From: Sedimenticola selenatireducens
Lineage (GTDB): Bacteria > Pseudomonadota > Gammaproteobacteria > Chromatiales > Chromatiaceae
DNA length: 64,000 bases
Reading direction: 5' to 3'
Assembly (NCBI RefSeq): GCF_007625115.1
Contig: NZ_VMNH01000016.1
Span: 1 to 64,000, forward strand
Position 1 is the first letter of the stretch. Each line of letters starts with the position of its first letter. The position numbers and the translations under genes are program-made. Below the pieces are notes generated by a model, which saw only the letters and a program-made list of their open reading frames with translations, had not been told where the DNA came from and searched no databases. This document shows, piece after piece, positions 18,810 through 28,032 of this stretch.

Positions 18810-19903
18810 CAGTTCTGCAGATGCTGCCTGCGCTCGAGAGTGGCGGTGTGGAAAAAGGAACGCTTGAGGTCGCCAAGGCGCTGGTCGAGAACGGACATCG
18901 CTCGCTGGTAATTTCGGCGGGTGGCCGAATGGTTCGGCAGTTAGAGGCAGAAGGAAGTGAGCACTTTGCCTGGCCGGTTGACAGGAAATCGCTCTTTACA
19001 CTGCGATTAATTTGGAAGCTGCGACATTTTCTCAAGGCGCAATCTGTCGATGTGCTGCACTATCGTTCACGCGTTCCTGGCTGGGTGGCTTATCTTGCAT
19101 GGAAGGGTATGAATCCTGATCGACGTCCACACTTGATCTCTACCGTACATGGAATGCATTCGGTATCTGCTTACAGTGCCGTCATGACCAAAGGGGAGCG
19201 GGTGATCGCAGTTTCAGAAACAATAAAAAAATATATTGTTGAAAATTATCCCAGCACCGCTGAAGAACGTATTGAACTGATCTATCGAGGGGTGGATCCA
19301 TTGGAGTTCCCTTATGGGTATCAACCCGATACGGCATGGCTTGAACAATGGAATAACCGCTATCCCCAGTTAACTGGAAAGTTCGTAGTGGCATTGCCAG
19401 GTCGTATGACGCGTTTAAAAGGGCATCATGATTTTTTACTGATTATTAGACGCTTGAAAGATCAGGGTAAGGATGTTGTTGGATTGGTCGTAGGGGGTGA
19501 GGACGCAAAGCGTAAATCTTATGCAGATGAAATCTATCAGTCTGCAGCGGATATGGCACTTTCTGATGCCATTGTATTTACCGGTCAGCGTGCTGACATG
19601 AAGGAGATTTACAGTCAGTGTGATGCGGTGCTCTCTCTTTCGAGTAAGCCTGAGTCATTTGGCAGAACGGTTCTGGAGGCATTGTCACTTGGGCGGCCAG
19701 TGATTGGTTATGATCACGGCGGGGTGGGTGAGATATTGACGGTGCTCTATCCAGAAGGACGAGTGCCCCTGGGTGATGTTGATGCCGTGGTTGGACGCCT
19801 CTCTCAGCCATTAACGCCAGTCGCTGAAAATCAGCGGTTTCTTAAGGACGTTATGCTGGATCGTACACTAAAGCTGTATCAATCAGCGGCTGACAAGTCG
19901 TGA
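18791..19903 (+). CDS. GT4-family glycosyltransferase
   Basis: A protein of about 370 residues with GT-B fold. N-terminus VLQMLPALESGGVEKGTLE; C-terminal donor site with PESFGRTVLEALSLGRPVIGYDHGG (EX7E motif) and PGRMTRLKGHHDFL. GT4 enzymes transfer sugar from an NDP-sugar with retention. The ATG at 18791 is chosen because upstream in-frame codons overlap the previous gene more deeply; overlap with the ELM1-family gene is 19 bp. The close coupling suggests a joint step in LPS core or surface glycan assembly. Donor and acceptor are unknown. Confidence 0.85.
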   Translation: MVDKRLTVLQMLPALESGGVEKGTLEVAKALVENGHRSLVISAGGRMVRQLEAEGSEHFAWPVDRKSLFTLRLIWKLRHFLKAQSVDVLHYRSRVPGWVAYLAWKGMNPDRRPHLISTVHGMHSVSAYSAVMTKGERVIAVSETIKKYIVENYPSTAEERIELIYRGVDPLEFPYGYQPDTAWLEQWNNRYPQLTGKFVVALPGRMTRLKGHHDFLLIIRRLKDQGKDVVGLVVGGEDAKRKSYADEIYQSAADMALSDAIVFTGQRADMKEIYSQCDAVLSLSSKPESFGRTVLEALSLGRPVIGYDHGGVGEILTVLYPEGRVPLGDVDAVVGRLSQPLTPVAENQRFLKDVMLDRTLKLYQSAADKS

Positions 19904-19937
19904 TGATGAAGGTACCGGATAAAGGAAAAAGAATGGG

Positions 19938-21377
19938 ATGATTGATTCCAACCCTCTTGTAGTTGATCTGGATGGCACGCTCATCAAGACGGATTTGCTT
20001 TTGGAATCGGCGAACAGCTTTGTCTTTCGGTATCCAATGCGAGTATTCAAAATTATCAGCTGGTTGGCTGAGGGTAAAAGCACGCTGAAGACCCACTTGG
20101 CGGAAGTGAGTACTCTTGATCCAGAATCACTGCCCTATAATCAATCACTGCTCGTTTGGTTGGGCGAAGAAAAGGCCAAGGGTCGTCGTCTGATATTGGC
20201 AACAGCCAGTCACCGTCTGCTGGCGGAAAAAATCGCTGCTCACCTTGATCTGTTTGATGAGGTGTTGGCGACAGACGGTGACATTAATCTGAAATCCTCC
20301 TATAAGCGTGACGCCTTACTTGAACGATTCGGTGAGAAAGGGTTCGACTATATTGGAAATGAGGAGGCGGATCTCCCGGTTTGGCAAGTTGCTGGTCGGG
20401 CCTATGCAGTGAGTAGCTCTGCAAAACTAATTGCCGAAATAAAGTCTATTGGAAACCTTGAGAAAGTTTTCAGTAATGAGCGGGGTGCTTTTTTACCCTC
20501 ACTTGTACGCTCGGTCAGGCCGCATCAGTGGATGAAGAATCTGCTGGTTTTTGTCCCCCTGCTTGCCACACATCGTTATGATGATGCGGCCAGTCTGTTG
20601 TATGTACTCACGGCTTTCATTATTTTTGGATTAACGGCATCAAGTGTATATCTACTGAATGATCTCATTGATGTGGTGGATGATCGCAATCACCCCAGAA
20701 AGAAAAGTCGCCCGTTTGCGGCAGGCGATGTATCACTCTTACAGGGTTGGATGGTATGGCCGCTGTTGCTGGTGATAGCTTTTTTAGGGTCACTTTTTTT
20801 CATGCCGGTTCCGTTCACTGTTGTCCTGATGTCCTATTTTCTGTTGACCCTCGTCTATTCATTGCGTCTCAAGCAGAGTGCAATTGTTGATGTGATCATG
20901 TTGGCGGGGCTCTACACCATGCGAGTGATTGCAGGCGCAACAGTGATTGCTGCCCCGTTGTCGTTTTGGTTATTAACGTTTTCAATGTTCATTTTTCTGT
21001 CGTTGGCCTTTATAAAACGTTTCAGTGAACTCAAAATGGTGCGCGAGAAAGGTAGGGATGGAAAGCTACGCGGGCGTGGCTATAAGCAGGAAGACCTTGA
21101 AGTGGTCTCCAGTATGGGGACAGGTGCAGGTTATCTTGCCGTACTGGTATTGGCCCTCTACATACAGGATAGCCATACCGCTGTATTGTATCAAACGCCG
21201 GAATTAATCTGGCTGGCCTGTCCGTTATTGTTGTATTGGATTTCTCGCATGTGGCTCATTGCGCATAGGGGAAGTATGCATGATGACCCGATAGTCTTTG
21301 CGATCAAGGATAGAAAGAGCTGGCTTGTCGGTTTTCTTTTCGTCGCAATATTTGCCTTGGCGCGTGTGGTGGTATGA
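19938..21377 (+). CDS. HAD phosphatase - UbiA prenyltransferase fusion (polyprenyl-P phosphoribosyltransferase-like)
   Basis: A 479-residue fusion. Residues about 1-190 are a HAD domain (VVDLDGTLIKTD, then ILATASHR and a GNEEAD-type motif IV). Residues about 195-479 are a UbiA-type membrane prenyltransferase with eight or so hydrophobic segments and LLNDLIDVVDDRNHPRKKSRP (NDxxDxxxD, around residue 240). HPxKxxRPxAAG is typical of decaprenyl-phosphate phosphoribosyltransferases (mycobacterial Rv3806c). Predicted role: join phosphoribose to polyprenyl phosphate and remove the 5-phosphate with the fused phosphatase. The stop overlaps the GtrA start (ATGA). Confidence 0.82.
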   Translation: MIDSNPLVVDLDGTLIKTDLLLESANSFVFRYPMRVFKIISWLAEGKSTLKTHLAEVSTLDPESLPYNQSLLVWLGEEKAKGRRLILATASHRLLAEKIAAHLDLFDEVLATDGDINLKSSYKRDALLERFGEKGFDYIGNEEADLPVWQVAGRAYAVSSSAKLIAEIKSIGNLEKVFSNERGAFLPSLVRSVRPHQWMKNLLVFVPLLATHRYDDAASLLYVLTAFIIFGLTASSVYLLNDLIDVVDDRNHPRKKSRPFAAGDVSLLQGWMVWPLLLVIAFLGSLFFMPVPFTVVLMSYFLLTLVYSLRLKQSAIVDVIMLAGLYTMRVIAGATVIAAPLSFWLLTFSMFIFLSLAFIKRFSELKMVREKGRDGKLRGRGYKQEDLEVVSSMGTGAGYLAVLVLALYIQDSHTAVLYQTPELIWLACPLLLYWISRMWLIAHRGSMHDDPIVFAIKDRKSWLVGFLFVAIFALARVVV

Positions 21378-21805
21378 AACAGATTGCACGTATCACCATC
21401 CTTTATAGTCTGTTTGCGGCTATAGCGACAATAGCTAACCTGGGTACGCAGGTTATTGTAATCTGGATTTACCAGGGCCCCTTCGCTGTTGAGATATCAA
21501 TCCTGATAGGCACACTCACTGGGTTACCGATTAAGTATGTTTTGGAAAAACGGCATATTTTTGAATTTAAATCGGACAACCTGATGCATGACAGCAAGCT
21601 GTTTTTACTCTACTCCTTCATGGGCGTGTTCACTACGGCACTCTTCTGGATTGTTGAATATGGATTTCATTGGGCTTTTGGTACCGATTTCATGCGCTAT
21701 TTAGGTGGGGCCATTGGTCTGACATTGGGCTACATCATTAAATACAGGCTCGACAAGCGCTTTGTGTTTGTTAACCGATCTCAAGACACCGTGGAGTACT
21801 CCTGA
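21374..21805 (+). CDS. GtrA-family membrane protein
   Basis: A 143-residue protein with four hydrophobic segments (about 8-30, 38-58, 72-92 and 105-125) and a KYxLDKRFVF tail, the GtrA pattern. GtrA proteins are proposed flippases or accessory factors for polyprenyl-linked sugars. The mycobacterial homologue Rv3789 lies next to dprE1 and has been linked to decaprenyl-phosphoryl-arabinose handling. The gene overlaps both neighbours (4 bp and 1 bp), so it is translationally coupled in the presumed polyprenyl-arabinose operon. Confidence 0.85.
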   Translation: MKQIARITILYSLFAAIATIANLGTQVIVIWIYQGPFAVEISILIGTLTGLPIKYVLEKRHIFEFKSDNLMHDSKLFLLYSFMGVFTTALFWIVEYGFHWAFGTDFMRYLGGAIGLTLGYIIKYRLDKRFVFVNRSQDTVEYS

Positions 21806-23106
21806 TGGAAGCCCATGGTTGGGGGCGTTATCCCCGTCTCGAGGGAGAGATCACTTATCCTGTGACAAGTGCGCAGTGTGTCAGTGAGGTGATGCACAAT
21901 GCGGGGTTAACGCCTCAAGGGTTGGGGAGAAGTTATGGTGACAGTTGTCTGGGTCGGCACATGTTGAATACCCGCTATCTTGATCACTATATTGAATTTG
22001 ATGAACAGACAGGACTATTGACCTGTGCGGCCGGCGTGTCGCTGGATGATATCGTACAGACATTTGTACCGAAAGGCTGGTTTCTATCGGTGACGCCGGG
22101 TACACGTTTTGTGACGGTTGGTGGGGCCATAGCCAGTGATGTGCACGGCAAGAATCACCATCTGGACGGTAGCTTCTGTGACCATGTCATTCAAATGGAC
22201 CTTTTACTGGGGAATGGTGAAAAGGTTTCCCTGTCACCGACGCTCAATGCGGATCTCTTTCATGCCACCTGTGGCGGCATGGGACTGACAGGCGTTATTC
22301 TTTCGGCCACCTTTAGGCTGAAATCTATTCGCTCAAGCGATATGCTGACAACAACAATAAAGGCCGCTGATATTGATGCGCTACTTGATGCCTTCGAAGA
22401 AAATCAGGATGCCAGTTATTCCGTAGCCTGGATCGATTGTCTGGCGCGGGATAAAAATCTAGGGCGTTCCTTGCTGATGTTGGGGGAACATGCCGATGAG
22501 GGCCCCTTGGCAGTGAAAGGTAAAAGACGTATTCCCGTGCCTGTTGATATGCCCGCTAACTTGTTGAACCCCTATACAGTGAAGCTATTTAATGCGGCCT
22601 ATTTTCACCGGATTCGGCAGTCACGGATAAGTCAGGTGGCCTCTCTGGAATCCTTTTTCTATCCGCTCGATACGTTGGATAACTGGAATCGTCTTTATGG
22701 AAGAAAAGGCTTTATTCAATACCAGTTTGTGTTGCCAAAATCGGGTGGAATCATCGGTTTGAAAAAAATCTTAGAGCGCATCAGTCAGTCGGGTATGGGC
22801 TCTTTTCTTGCGGTTCTTAAGGTATTTGGCAAAGGGAATAACAATATGCTCTCCTTTCCAAAGCAAGGCTATACGCTGGCGCTTGATTTCAAGGTTGAGC
22901 CGAAAGCATTTGAGCTTCTAAATGGGTTGGATAAACTGGTACTGGATGAAGGGGGGCGGCTTTATCTTGCAAAAGATGCACGTATGGGAGAAGCCGCATT
23001 CAAAGCAGGATATTCTCGCTGGAGTGAATTTGAATCTGTGCGTGAACGCTATCACGCCATCGGTGCATTCTCCTCTGAACAGTCCAGACGCCTGGGGTTG
23101 AGATAA
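21805..23106 (+). CDS. dprE1: DprE1-like FAD oxidoreductase (polyprenyl-phosphoryl-ribose 2-oxidase)
   Basis: A 433-residue VAO/PCMH-type flavoprotein. FAD-binding sequence includes GLGRSYGDS and VTPGTRFVTVGGAIASDVHGKNHH (His about 114, matching the FAD-linking region of mycobacterial DprE1). Further on, FIQYQFVLPK and LYLAKDAR (Lys about 390, equivalent to the catalytic Lys) match DprE1. The cysteine attacked by benzothiazinone drugs in Mycobacterium is replaced by Ala (about residue 359, in GYTLALDF). DprE1 oxidises the ribose 2-hydroxyl as the first half of epimerisation to arabinose. It overlaps both neighbouring genes by one base. Confidence 0.85.
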   Translation: MEAHGWGRYPRLEGEITYPVTSAQCVSEVMHNAGLTPQGLGRSYGDSCLGRHMLNTRYLDHYIEFDEQTGLLTCAAGVSLDDIVQTFVPKGWFLSVTPGTRFVTVGGAIASDVHGKNHHLDGSFCDHVIQMDLLLGNGEKVSLSPTLNADLFHATCGGMGLTGVILSATFRLKSIRSSDMLTTTIKAADIDALLDAFEENQDASYSVAWIDCLARDKNLGRSLLMLGEHADEGPLAVKGKRRIPVPVDMPANLLNPYTVKLFNAAYFHRIRQSRISQVASLESFFYPLDTLDNWNRLYGRKGFIQYQFVLPKSGGIIGLKKILERISQSGMGSFLAVLKVFGKGNNNMLSFPKQGYTLALDFKVEPKAFELLNGLDKLVLDEGGRLYLAKDARMGEAAFKAGYSRWSEFESVRERYHAIGAFSSEQSRRLGLR

Positions 23107-23840
23107 TGAAGATTCTGATAATCGGAGCTACCTCCGCTATTGCGGAAGCGACCGCAAGGCTATGGGCGGAAGCGGGTCACCAAATGTACTTAATAGCGAG
23201 GGATGAAACGCGGTTAGAGACTATTTCATCCGATCTTAAAATTCGCGGGGTGTGCCAAATAGACAGTCAGCAAATGGATGTCAATGAATTAAGTCAGCAT
23301 AAATTAATCATTGATAAAGCCTTTGACGCGCTGAAATTTATTGATGTTGTTTTGATTGCGCATGGAACATTAGGCAATCAAGAGGCCTGTGAACAGGATT
23401 TTGAAGTGGCGCTTCAGGAGTTCCATACCAACGCAATAAGCACCCTCTCGCTGTTAACCCATATTGCTAATCGAATGGAGAGCCAAAAGCAGGGAACGAT
23501 TGCTGTGATCAGTTCGGTGGCGGGTGACCGTGGCAGGCAATCAAATTACCTATACGGAACGGCCAAAGGTACTGTATCCATTTTTCTTCAAGGCCTAAGA
23601 CAGCGGCTCTATAAGTCGGGTGTGCATGTCATGACGGTCAAGCCGGGCTTTGTTGACACGCCCATGACGGCAGCGTTCAAGAAAGGACCCTTGTGGGCAA
23701 AGCCAGACGTTATTGCTCAGTGCATTGATAATGGCATAAGGCGTAAACGAAATGTGATTTATACCCCCTGGTACTGGTGGATTATCATGGCAGTAATAAA
23801 AATGATTCCAGAAACCATCATGAAAAAGATTGTGTTATGA
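23106..23840 (+). CDS. dprE2: DprE2-like short-chain dehydrogenase
   Basis: A 244-residue classical SDR. The nucleotide site is IIGATSAIAEATARLWAEAG, the catalytic Ser is in VISSVAGDRGRQSNY, and YGTAKG carries Tyr and Lys (YxxxK). VKPGFVDTPMT follows. SSVAGxRxRxSNxxYGxxK is characteristic of DprE2, which reduces the keto intermediate made by DprE1 to give polyprenyl-phosphoryl-arabinose. The TAATG overlap with dprE1 fits a two-enzyme unit. A hydrophobic C-terminal segment (WWIIMAVIKMIP) suggests membrane association. Confidence 0.83.
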   Translation: MKILIIGATSAIAEATARLWAEAGHQMYLIARDETRLETISSDLKIRGVCQIDSQQMDVNELSQHKLIIDKAFDALKFIDVVLIAHGTLGNQEACEQDFEVALQEFHTNAISTLSLLTHIANRMESQKQGTIAVISSVAGDRGRQSNYLYGTAKGTVSIFLQGLRQRLYKSGVHVMTVKPGFVDTPMTAAFKKGPLWAKPDVIAQCIDNGIRRKRNVIYTPWYWWIIMAVIKMIPETIMKKIVL

Positions 23841-23889
23841 GTGGCTTTTTTAGTGATGACGTCTGAAGTGCATTTGTCGGAGTATCCAG

Positions 23890-25401
23890 ATGATCAGGCT
23901 TGATCGATTATCGGCAAAGCAGCTGTTTATCGGGCTGGTCATTATGCAGATATTTATCTGGACACTTGTGCCAACGCTAACCCATACCAGTTTGCCTTTG
24001 GATGTTGTCAGAGAAGGCTTGGCATGGGGTCATGAATGGCAGTGGGGTTACCATAAGCACCCCCCGTTACCCTCATGGTTGGTAGAGATATCGTTTTTAC
24101 TATTGGGTGATGTGGGACCGTTTTTGTTGAGCCAGTTAGCGATAGTCACTACTTTTATTTTTATCTTTCTGCTTGGCCGAGAAATATTTTCTGAGAAAGA
24201 AGCGCTTATAGCGGTCCTTCTACTCGTAGGGGTTTACTATTTTTCACTTCCTACCGCAGAATTTAACCACAATATTGCGCAGATGCCTGTTTGGGCTGCG
24301 ATGATCTACTTCTATTATAAGGCACTCAAATCAGGCCAGCTTCGCTGGTGGTGCTTGCTTGGCGTTAGCGCGGGAGTCGGCCTGTTAAGCAAGTACACCG
24401 TACTTGTGCTTGTATGTGTAATGTTTTTCTATGCATTGTTTAGTCCGACCAATCGAAAGATCTTTGGCCGTCTCGGGCCATACCTTTCGTTGTTAGTGGC
24501 GCTATTAATTGTTGCGCCACATCTATATTGGTTGGTCGCCAATGATTATTTACCTCTCCGTTATCTGAGTGATCGGAGTGGGTTGATTGATTCTGTCTGG
24601 ATGCGTCCACTCAAGAGTATTGATTTCTTACTTGCCCAAGTTGCCTCCCATATACCCATAATTCTCCTTTTGCTTGCAGGCGGTATGTTTAAACATATTT
24701 GGCGCATGCCTGGTGAGCAAAAAATACCTGTGGCGGTATCTGATCGTAATTATTTATTGGCATTAGGTCTGGCTCCTGCGCTTATTGTAAGCGTCATTCC
24801 GTTAATGGGCGGTTCAGGGTTAAGATCTATGTGGGGTGCGCCAATGTGGAGCCTTTCTGGTCTTCTATTGGTCATGTTTCTGGGTACCCCTTCAAATAGT
24901 GCCAAAACAAACCGGTTCTACTGGGTCGCGTTATCCTTGTTGGTATTTTTTCCTATAGCCTATGGATTGAATTCAATGCTGAGTGGAACCTATTCGAAAA
25001 AACCCAAAAGAACAGCTTGGCCCGACCGTGAGATAGCAGAGCGCATGGTGAATAACTGGAACAGCGTTGCAGATTGTGGACTGAATATTGTAACAAGTGA
25101 TGGCTGGCTGGGTGGCTTGATTGCCATACGTGCCGAGGATCGACCCTCGGTGTTTTTGGAGGGTGATTTTTCTATTGCGCCCTGGATAACGCCTGAGCGG
25201 TTAAATAAAGAAGGGAGCCTCATCGTTTGGCCTTCCTTTAAAACAGGAAGCGCGCCCGATAAGTACGCAAAAATTCCAGGTTACTCATACGGTGGTGTCG
25301 AAACGTTTCGTTGGACAAAGAGTACAGGCAAGGCGGCGCCCATAGTGCTGGAATGGGGTTTTGTTCGAGGTCAATGCGAGAAGCATGCGGATACTCAGTA
25401 A
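23890..25401 (+). CDS. GT39/ArnT-like membrane glycosyltransferase (GT-C fold)
   Basis: A 503-residue polytopic protein with about 10-12 hydrophobic segments through residue 360 and a soluble C-terminal domain of about 120 residues. The first loop has REGLAWGHEWQWGYHKHPPLPSW, the acidic/aromatic extracytoplasmic loop typical of PMT_2/ArnT enzymes. GT-C enzymes use polyprenyl-phosphate sugars, which fits the upstream genes that should make polyprenyl-phosphoryl pentose. Its likely job is transfer of that sugar to lipid A, core or another periplasmic acceptor; the acceptor is unknown. It lies 49 bp after the DprE2-like gene. Confidence 0.78.
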   Translation: MIRLDRLSAKQLFIGLVIMQIFIWTLVPTLTHTSLPLDVVREGLAWGHEWQWGYHKHPPLPSWLVEISFLLLGDVGPFLLSQLAIVTTFIFIFLLGREIFSEKEALIAVLLLVGVYYFSLPTAEFNHNIAQMPVWAAMIYFYYKALKSGQLRWWCLLGVSAGVGLLSKYTVLVLVCVMFFYALFSPTNRKIFGRLGPYLSLLVALLIVAPHLYWLVANDYLPLRYLSDRSGLIDSVWMRPLKSIDFLLAQVASHIPIILLLLAGGMFKHIWRMPGEQKIPVAVSDRNYLLALGLAPALIVSVIPLMGGSGLRSMWGAPMWSLSGLLLVMFLGTPSNSAKTNRFYWVALSLLVFFPIAYGLNSMLSGTYSKKPKRTAWPDREIAERMVNNWNSVADCGLNIVTSDGWLGGLIAIRAEDRPSVFLEGDFSIAPWITPERLNKEGSLIVWPSFKTGSAPDKYAKIPGYSYGGVETFRWTKSTGKAAPIVLEWGFVRGQCEKHADTQ

Positions 25402-25508
25402 TGCTGAAAGTAGGGGTAATAGGGAGTAAATATTACATTTGTTGCCTGTTTTCAGTGATAATGTCGTCTATGTTTTGTTTAATAAAGAATTTGTAAAGGT
25501 TGCTTGTA

Positions 25509-27227
25509 GTGTCAAATATACTGTCAATCCATAGTGGTCCCCATGATTCCGCGGCCGCAGTTTTTCAAGGCTATGAGCTAAAGGCTGCCGTTCATCAGGA
25601 ACGTTTGTCGCGGGTTAAATGCGATGGGGGCTTTCCTGATAGGGCTATTGAGAATGTGCTAAAGATTGCCGGGTTTAAACCGGAGGATATTGATGTTGTT
25701 GTCCTCAGTCGAGGGTCTTATCCAACCGTGTACTTTAACTATGGCTGGTTTGACAGGTTGCGTTTTGCTGTGCAGCGAAAAAAAGGTCGTCGGCGCCATA
25801 AAAGCCTATCGAGTCATATGTGGAAAAATGGTACCGCTAAGGCCGAAGATGTTTTCCTAAAGCCAGTGTTCTGCAAAGAAAATGGTTTTAGGCATGATGT
25901 AAAACTATTCTTTTCTAACCATCATATGGCCCACGCCTTGTCTGCATTATTCTACCTGCCGGGTGAAAATGTTTTGGCGTATACCTCCGATGGCGGTGGC
26001 GATGGTGTTTACTACAGTGCGCGACTACTACAGGGAAGTGATCAATTCACCTGCCTGTTTGGTGATGACAAGGATTTTTTAGGCCAGGGCAAGACCAACA
26101 GTTTAGCCCTTGCATACGGTTATGCGACCCAAGCGATAGGATTCAGGATCAATCGTCATGAAGGCAAGTTGACAGGACTTGCTGCATACGGAAAACCGTC
26201 ATTGTTCGAACAGATGTCAGCGCATTTTAGTGTGTCAGATACAGGAGAGGTCGCGAGTGATTTCTCCAATAACAAGGCGATGAAGCAGGCCATATTTGAA
26301 ATGGCCAAAGCGGCGTCGCGTGAAGATGTGGCAGCTTCGGTGCAGGAGTTGCTCGAAGTTTATACCCTGGCATCGATTAAAAAAATCATGGCTCACCACA
26401 ACGTTGAGCGCTTGGCGTTAGCGGGCGGCGCGTTTGCAAATGTACGTTTGAATAAGTTGGTGTGTGAAGAGACGGGTATTAAGGATATCTTTATCGCTCC
26501 GGCTATGGGAGATGACGGTTTGGTGATCGGTGGGGCACTGGAATACCTGATGCGCCAAGATGGAGAGAAGGCCTTTTTTGCAAATCGACGAAAATTAGAA
26601 AATGTCTATCTAGGTGAGGAGTTTGATGCCGAGGCAGAACAGCTGTTTATGCAGGATGACCGGCTTGAAAAGATAGCAGGAGATCCAGCGGAGACGGCAG
26701 CCGAGTTGATAGCCAAAGATTATATCGGTGCTATCTATACCGGCAGGATGGAGTTTGGCCCAAGAGCCCTCGGTGCCCGGAGTATTATTGCCAGCCCGAA
26801 AGATGATGGCATCAATAAAACCCTGAACAAACGTTTGCAGCGCACGGAATTCATGCCCTTTGCACCCTACGTGTTGGAAGAGGATGCTGATCAGGTGTTT
26901 GAAATCACAGATGCCAACCGTTATGCCTGTCGATTCATGACCATCACTACCCGAGTAAATCCTGAGTGGGCAGATAAAATTGCCGCTGTAGTCCATGTGG
27001 ACGGTACCGCTAGACCTCAGATTGTTAATGATAGGGACAATCCGCTCTACAGCACAATTCTTCGGCATTTTAAACAGAAGACTGGACTGCCTGTGCTCGT
27101 CAATACCAGCTTTAATGCGCATGAAGAGCCCATTATCTGCAAGCCGGTCGAGTGTCTGCGCGCGTTGCTGGATGGGCGGGTGGATTTTGTGGTAATTGAG
27201 AGTGGTGTGTTCCAAAGAAAGCAATAG
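25509..27227 (+). CDS. Carbamoyltransferase (NodU/CmcH/TobZ family)
   Basis: About 572 residues. The N-terminal Kae1-like domain has the HHMAHA metal-binding motif (around residue 138) and YTSDGGGDG. The C-terminal YrdC-like domain has MEFGPRALGARSIIASP, and FNAHEEPIICKP closes the protein. The family makes carbamoyl-AMP and passes the carbamoyl group to a sugar hydroxyl (NodU on Nod factors, TobZ on tobramycin). The GTG start at 25509 is chosen because AAAGG ends nine bases upstream; TTG at 25500 would touch it. As the last gene of this plus-strand run it probably decorates the glycan. Its convergent neighbour ends 7 bp away. Confidence 0.88.
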   Translation: MSNILSIHSGPHDSAAAVFQGYELKAAVHQERLSRVKCDGGFPDRAIENVLKIAGFKPEDIDVVVLSRGSYPTVYFNYGWFDRLRFAVQRKKGRRRHKSLSSHMWKNGTAKAEDVFLKPVFCKENGFRHDVKLFFSNHHMAHALSALFYLPGENVLAYTSDGGGDGVYYSARLLQGSDQFTCLFGDDKDFLGQGKTNSLALAYGYATQAIGFRINRHEGKLTGLAAYGKPSLFEQMSAHFSVSDTGEVASDFSNNKAMKQAIFEMAKAASREDVAASVQELLEVYTLASIKKIMAHHNVERLALAGGAFANVRLNKLVCEETGIKDIFIAPAMGDDGLVIGGALEYLMRQDGEKAFFANRRKLENVYLGEEFDAEAEQLFMQDDRLEKIAGDPAETAAELIAKDYIGAIYTGRMEFGPRALGARSIIASPKDDGINKTLNKRLQRTEFMPFAPYVLEEDADQVFEITDANRYACRFMTITTRVNPEWADKIAAVVHVDGTARPQIVNDRDNPLYSTILRHFKQKTGLPVLVNTSFNAHEEPIICKPVECLRALLDGRVDFVVIESGVFQRKQ

Positions 27228-27234
27228 GTGTTCG

Positions 27235-28032
27235 CTATTCTCTAGGCTGTTTGGATTGTTGAGCTTTCTTTTCAAGCTCAAATAACTCGCGTGTCTTGGC
27301 GATTCTGATAAAGCGCTGAAAGGCGTACATATGGCTCAGAATGATACCATCTGTACCCATCATGAAGCCCCGGCGAAAGAGATAGCATTTGATAAAGGCA
27401 AATAACGGTAGCGTCAGTAGTTCAATAAAGGTCGGTTTTCGCTTTTTCTTAAAACGGCTGATGGCTTGATCATTTGAGTAGGCGTTCATCTTTTCGACAT
27501 GATGTGACAAAGATCGAAATGAACGGTGAATGACCAGGCCCTTAAGTTTGCCGACAGCGCCTTCATGCACCTTTACATAGTCATGGATCGTGTCATCGTG
27601 GTATTGGGCGCGCCGCTTGTCATAGAGTCGGACGGGGCTGTTGTGAACCATCCATCGATAGCCTTTTTGCTGGAAAGGGTAGAGCGGTAGCATTGGCAGT
27701 GTATAGGCTGCACATGAGGGTGCACTGTTTATAAAGAGATCGAAAATTTCCTTCGCCAGCTCTTCAGACACCTCTTCATCGGCATCCAGGTTCAGAATCC
27801 AGTCATTATGGCACTGGCTCTCCCCAAAGGACTTCTGCTGACCGTAACCTTCCCATGGATTAAAGATAACCCTTACGCCGAGTGCTTCAGCAACGCTGAC
27901 CGTATCGTCTTTGCTGCCGCTGTCGATAACAATAATTTCATCGGCAAAGGCCTTTACACTGTTAATAGTGGTGCTGATACGGTCGCCCTCATTCTGGGCG
28001 ATGATAAAGACAGAGAGAGGTAGTTTGTTCAT
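27235..28032 (-). CDS. GT2 glycosyltransferase, LPS core type (WaaE/KdtX-like)
   Basis: A 265-residue GT-A enzyme. LSVFIIAQNEGDRISTTINS starts the nucleotide-binding fold, followed by EIIVIDSGSKDDT and NLDADEEVS (DxD-type motif). RLYDKRRAQYHDDTIHD is typical of the WaaE/KdtX-type family that adds sugars to the inner LPS core, often a beta-glucosyl residue on heptose. The start overlaps the waaL stop (ATGA). It is the last gene of the minus-strand LPS operon. Confidence 0.82.
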   Translation of the reverse strand: MNKLPLSVFIIAQNEGDRISTTINSVKAFADEIIVIDSGSKDDTVSVAEALGVRVIFNPWEGYGQQKSFGESQCHNDWILNLDADEEVSEELAKEIFDLFINSAPSCAAYTLPMLPLYPFQQKGYRWMVHNSPVRLYDKRRAQYHDDTIHDYVKVHEGAVGKLKGLVIHRSFRSLSHHVEKMNAYSNDQAISRFKKKRKPTFIELLTLPLFAFIKCYLFRRGFMMGTDGIILSHMYAFQRFIRIAKTRELFELEKKAQQSKQPRE

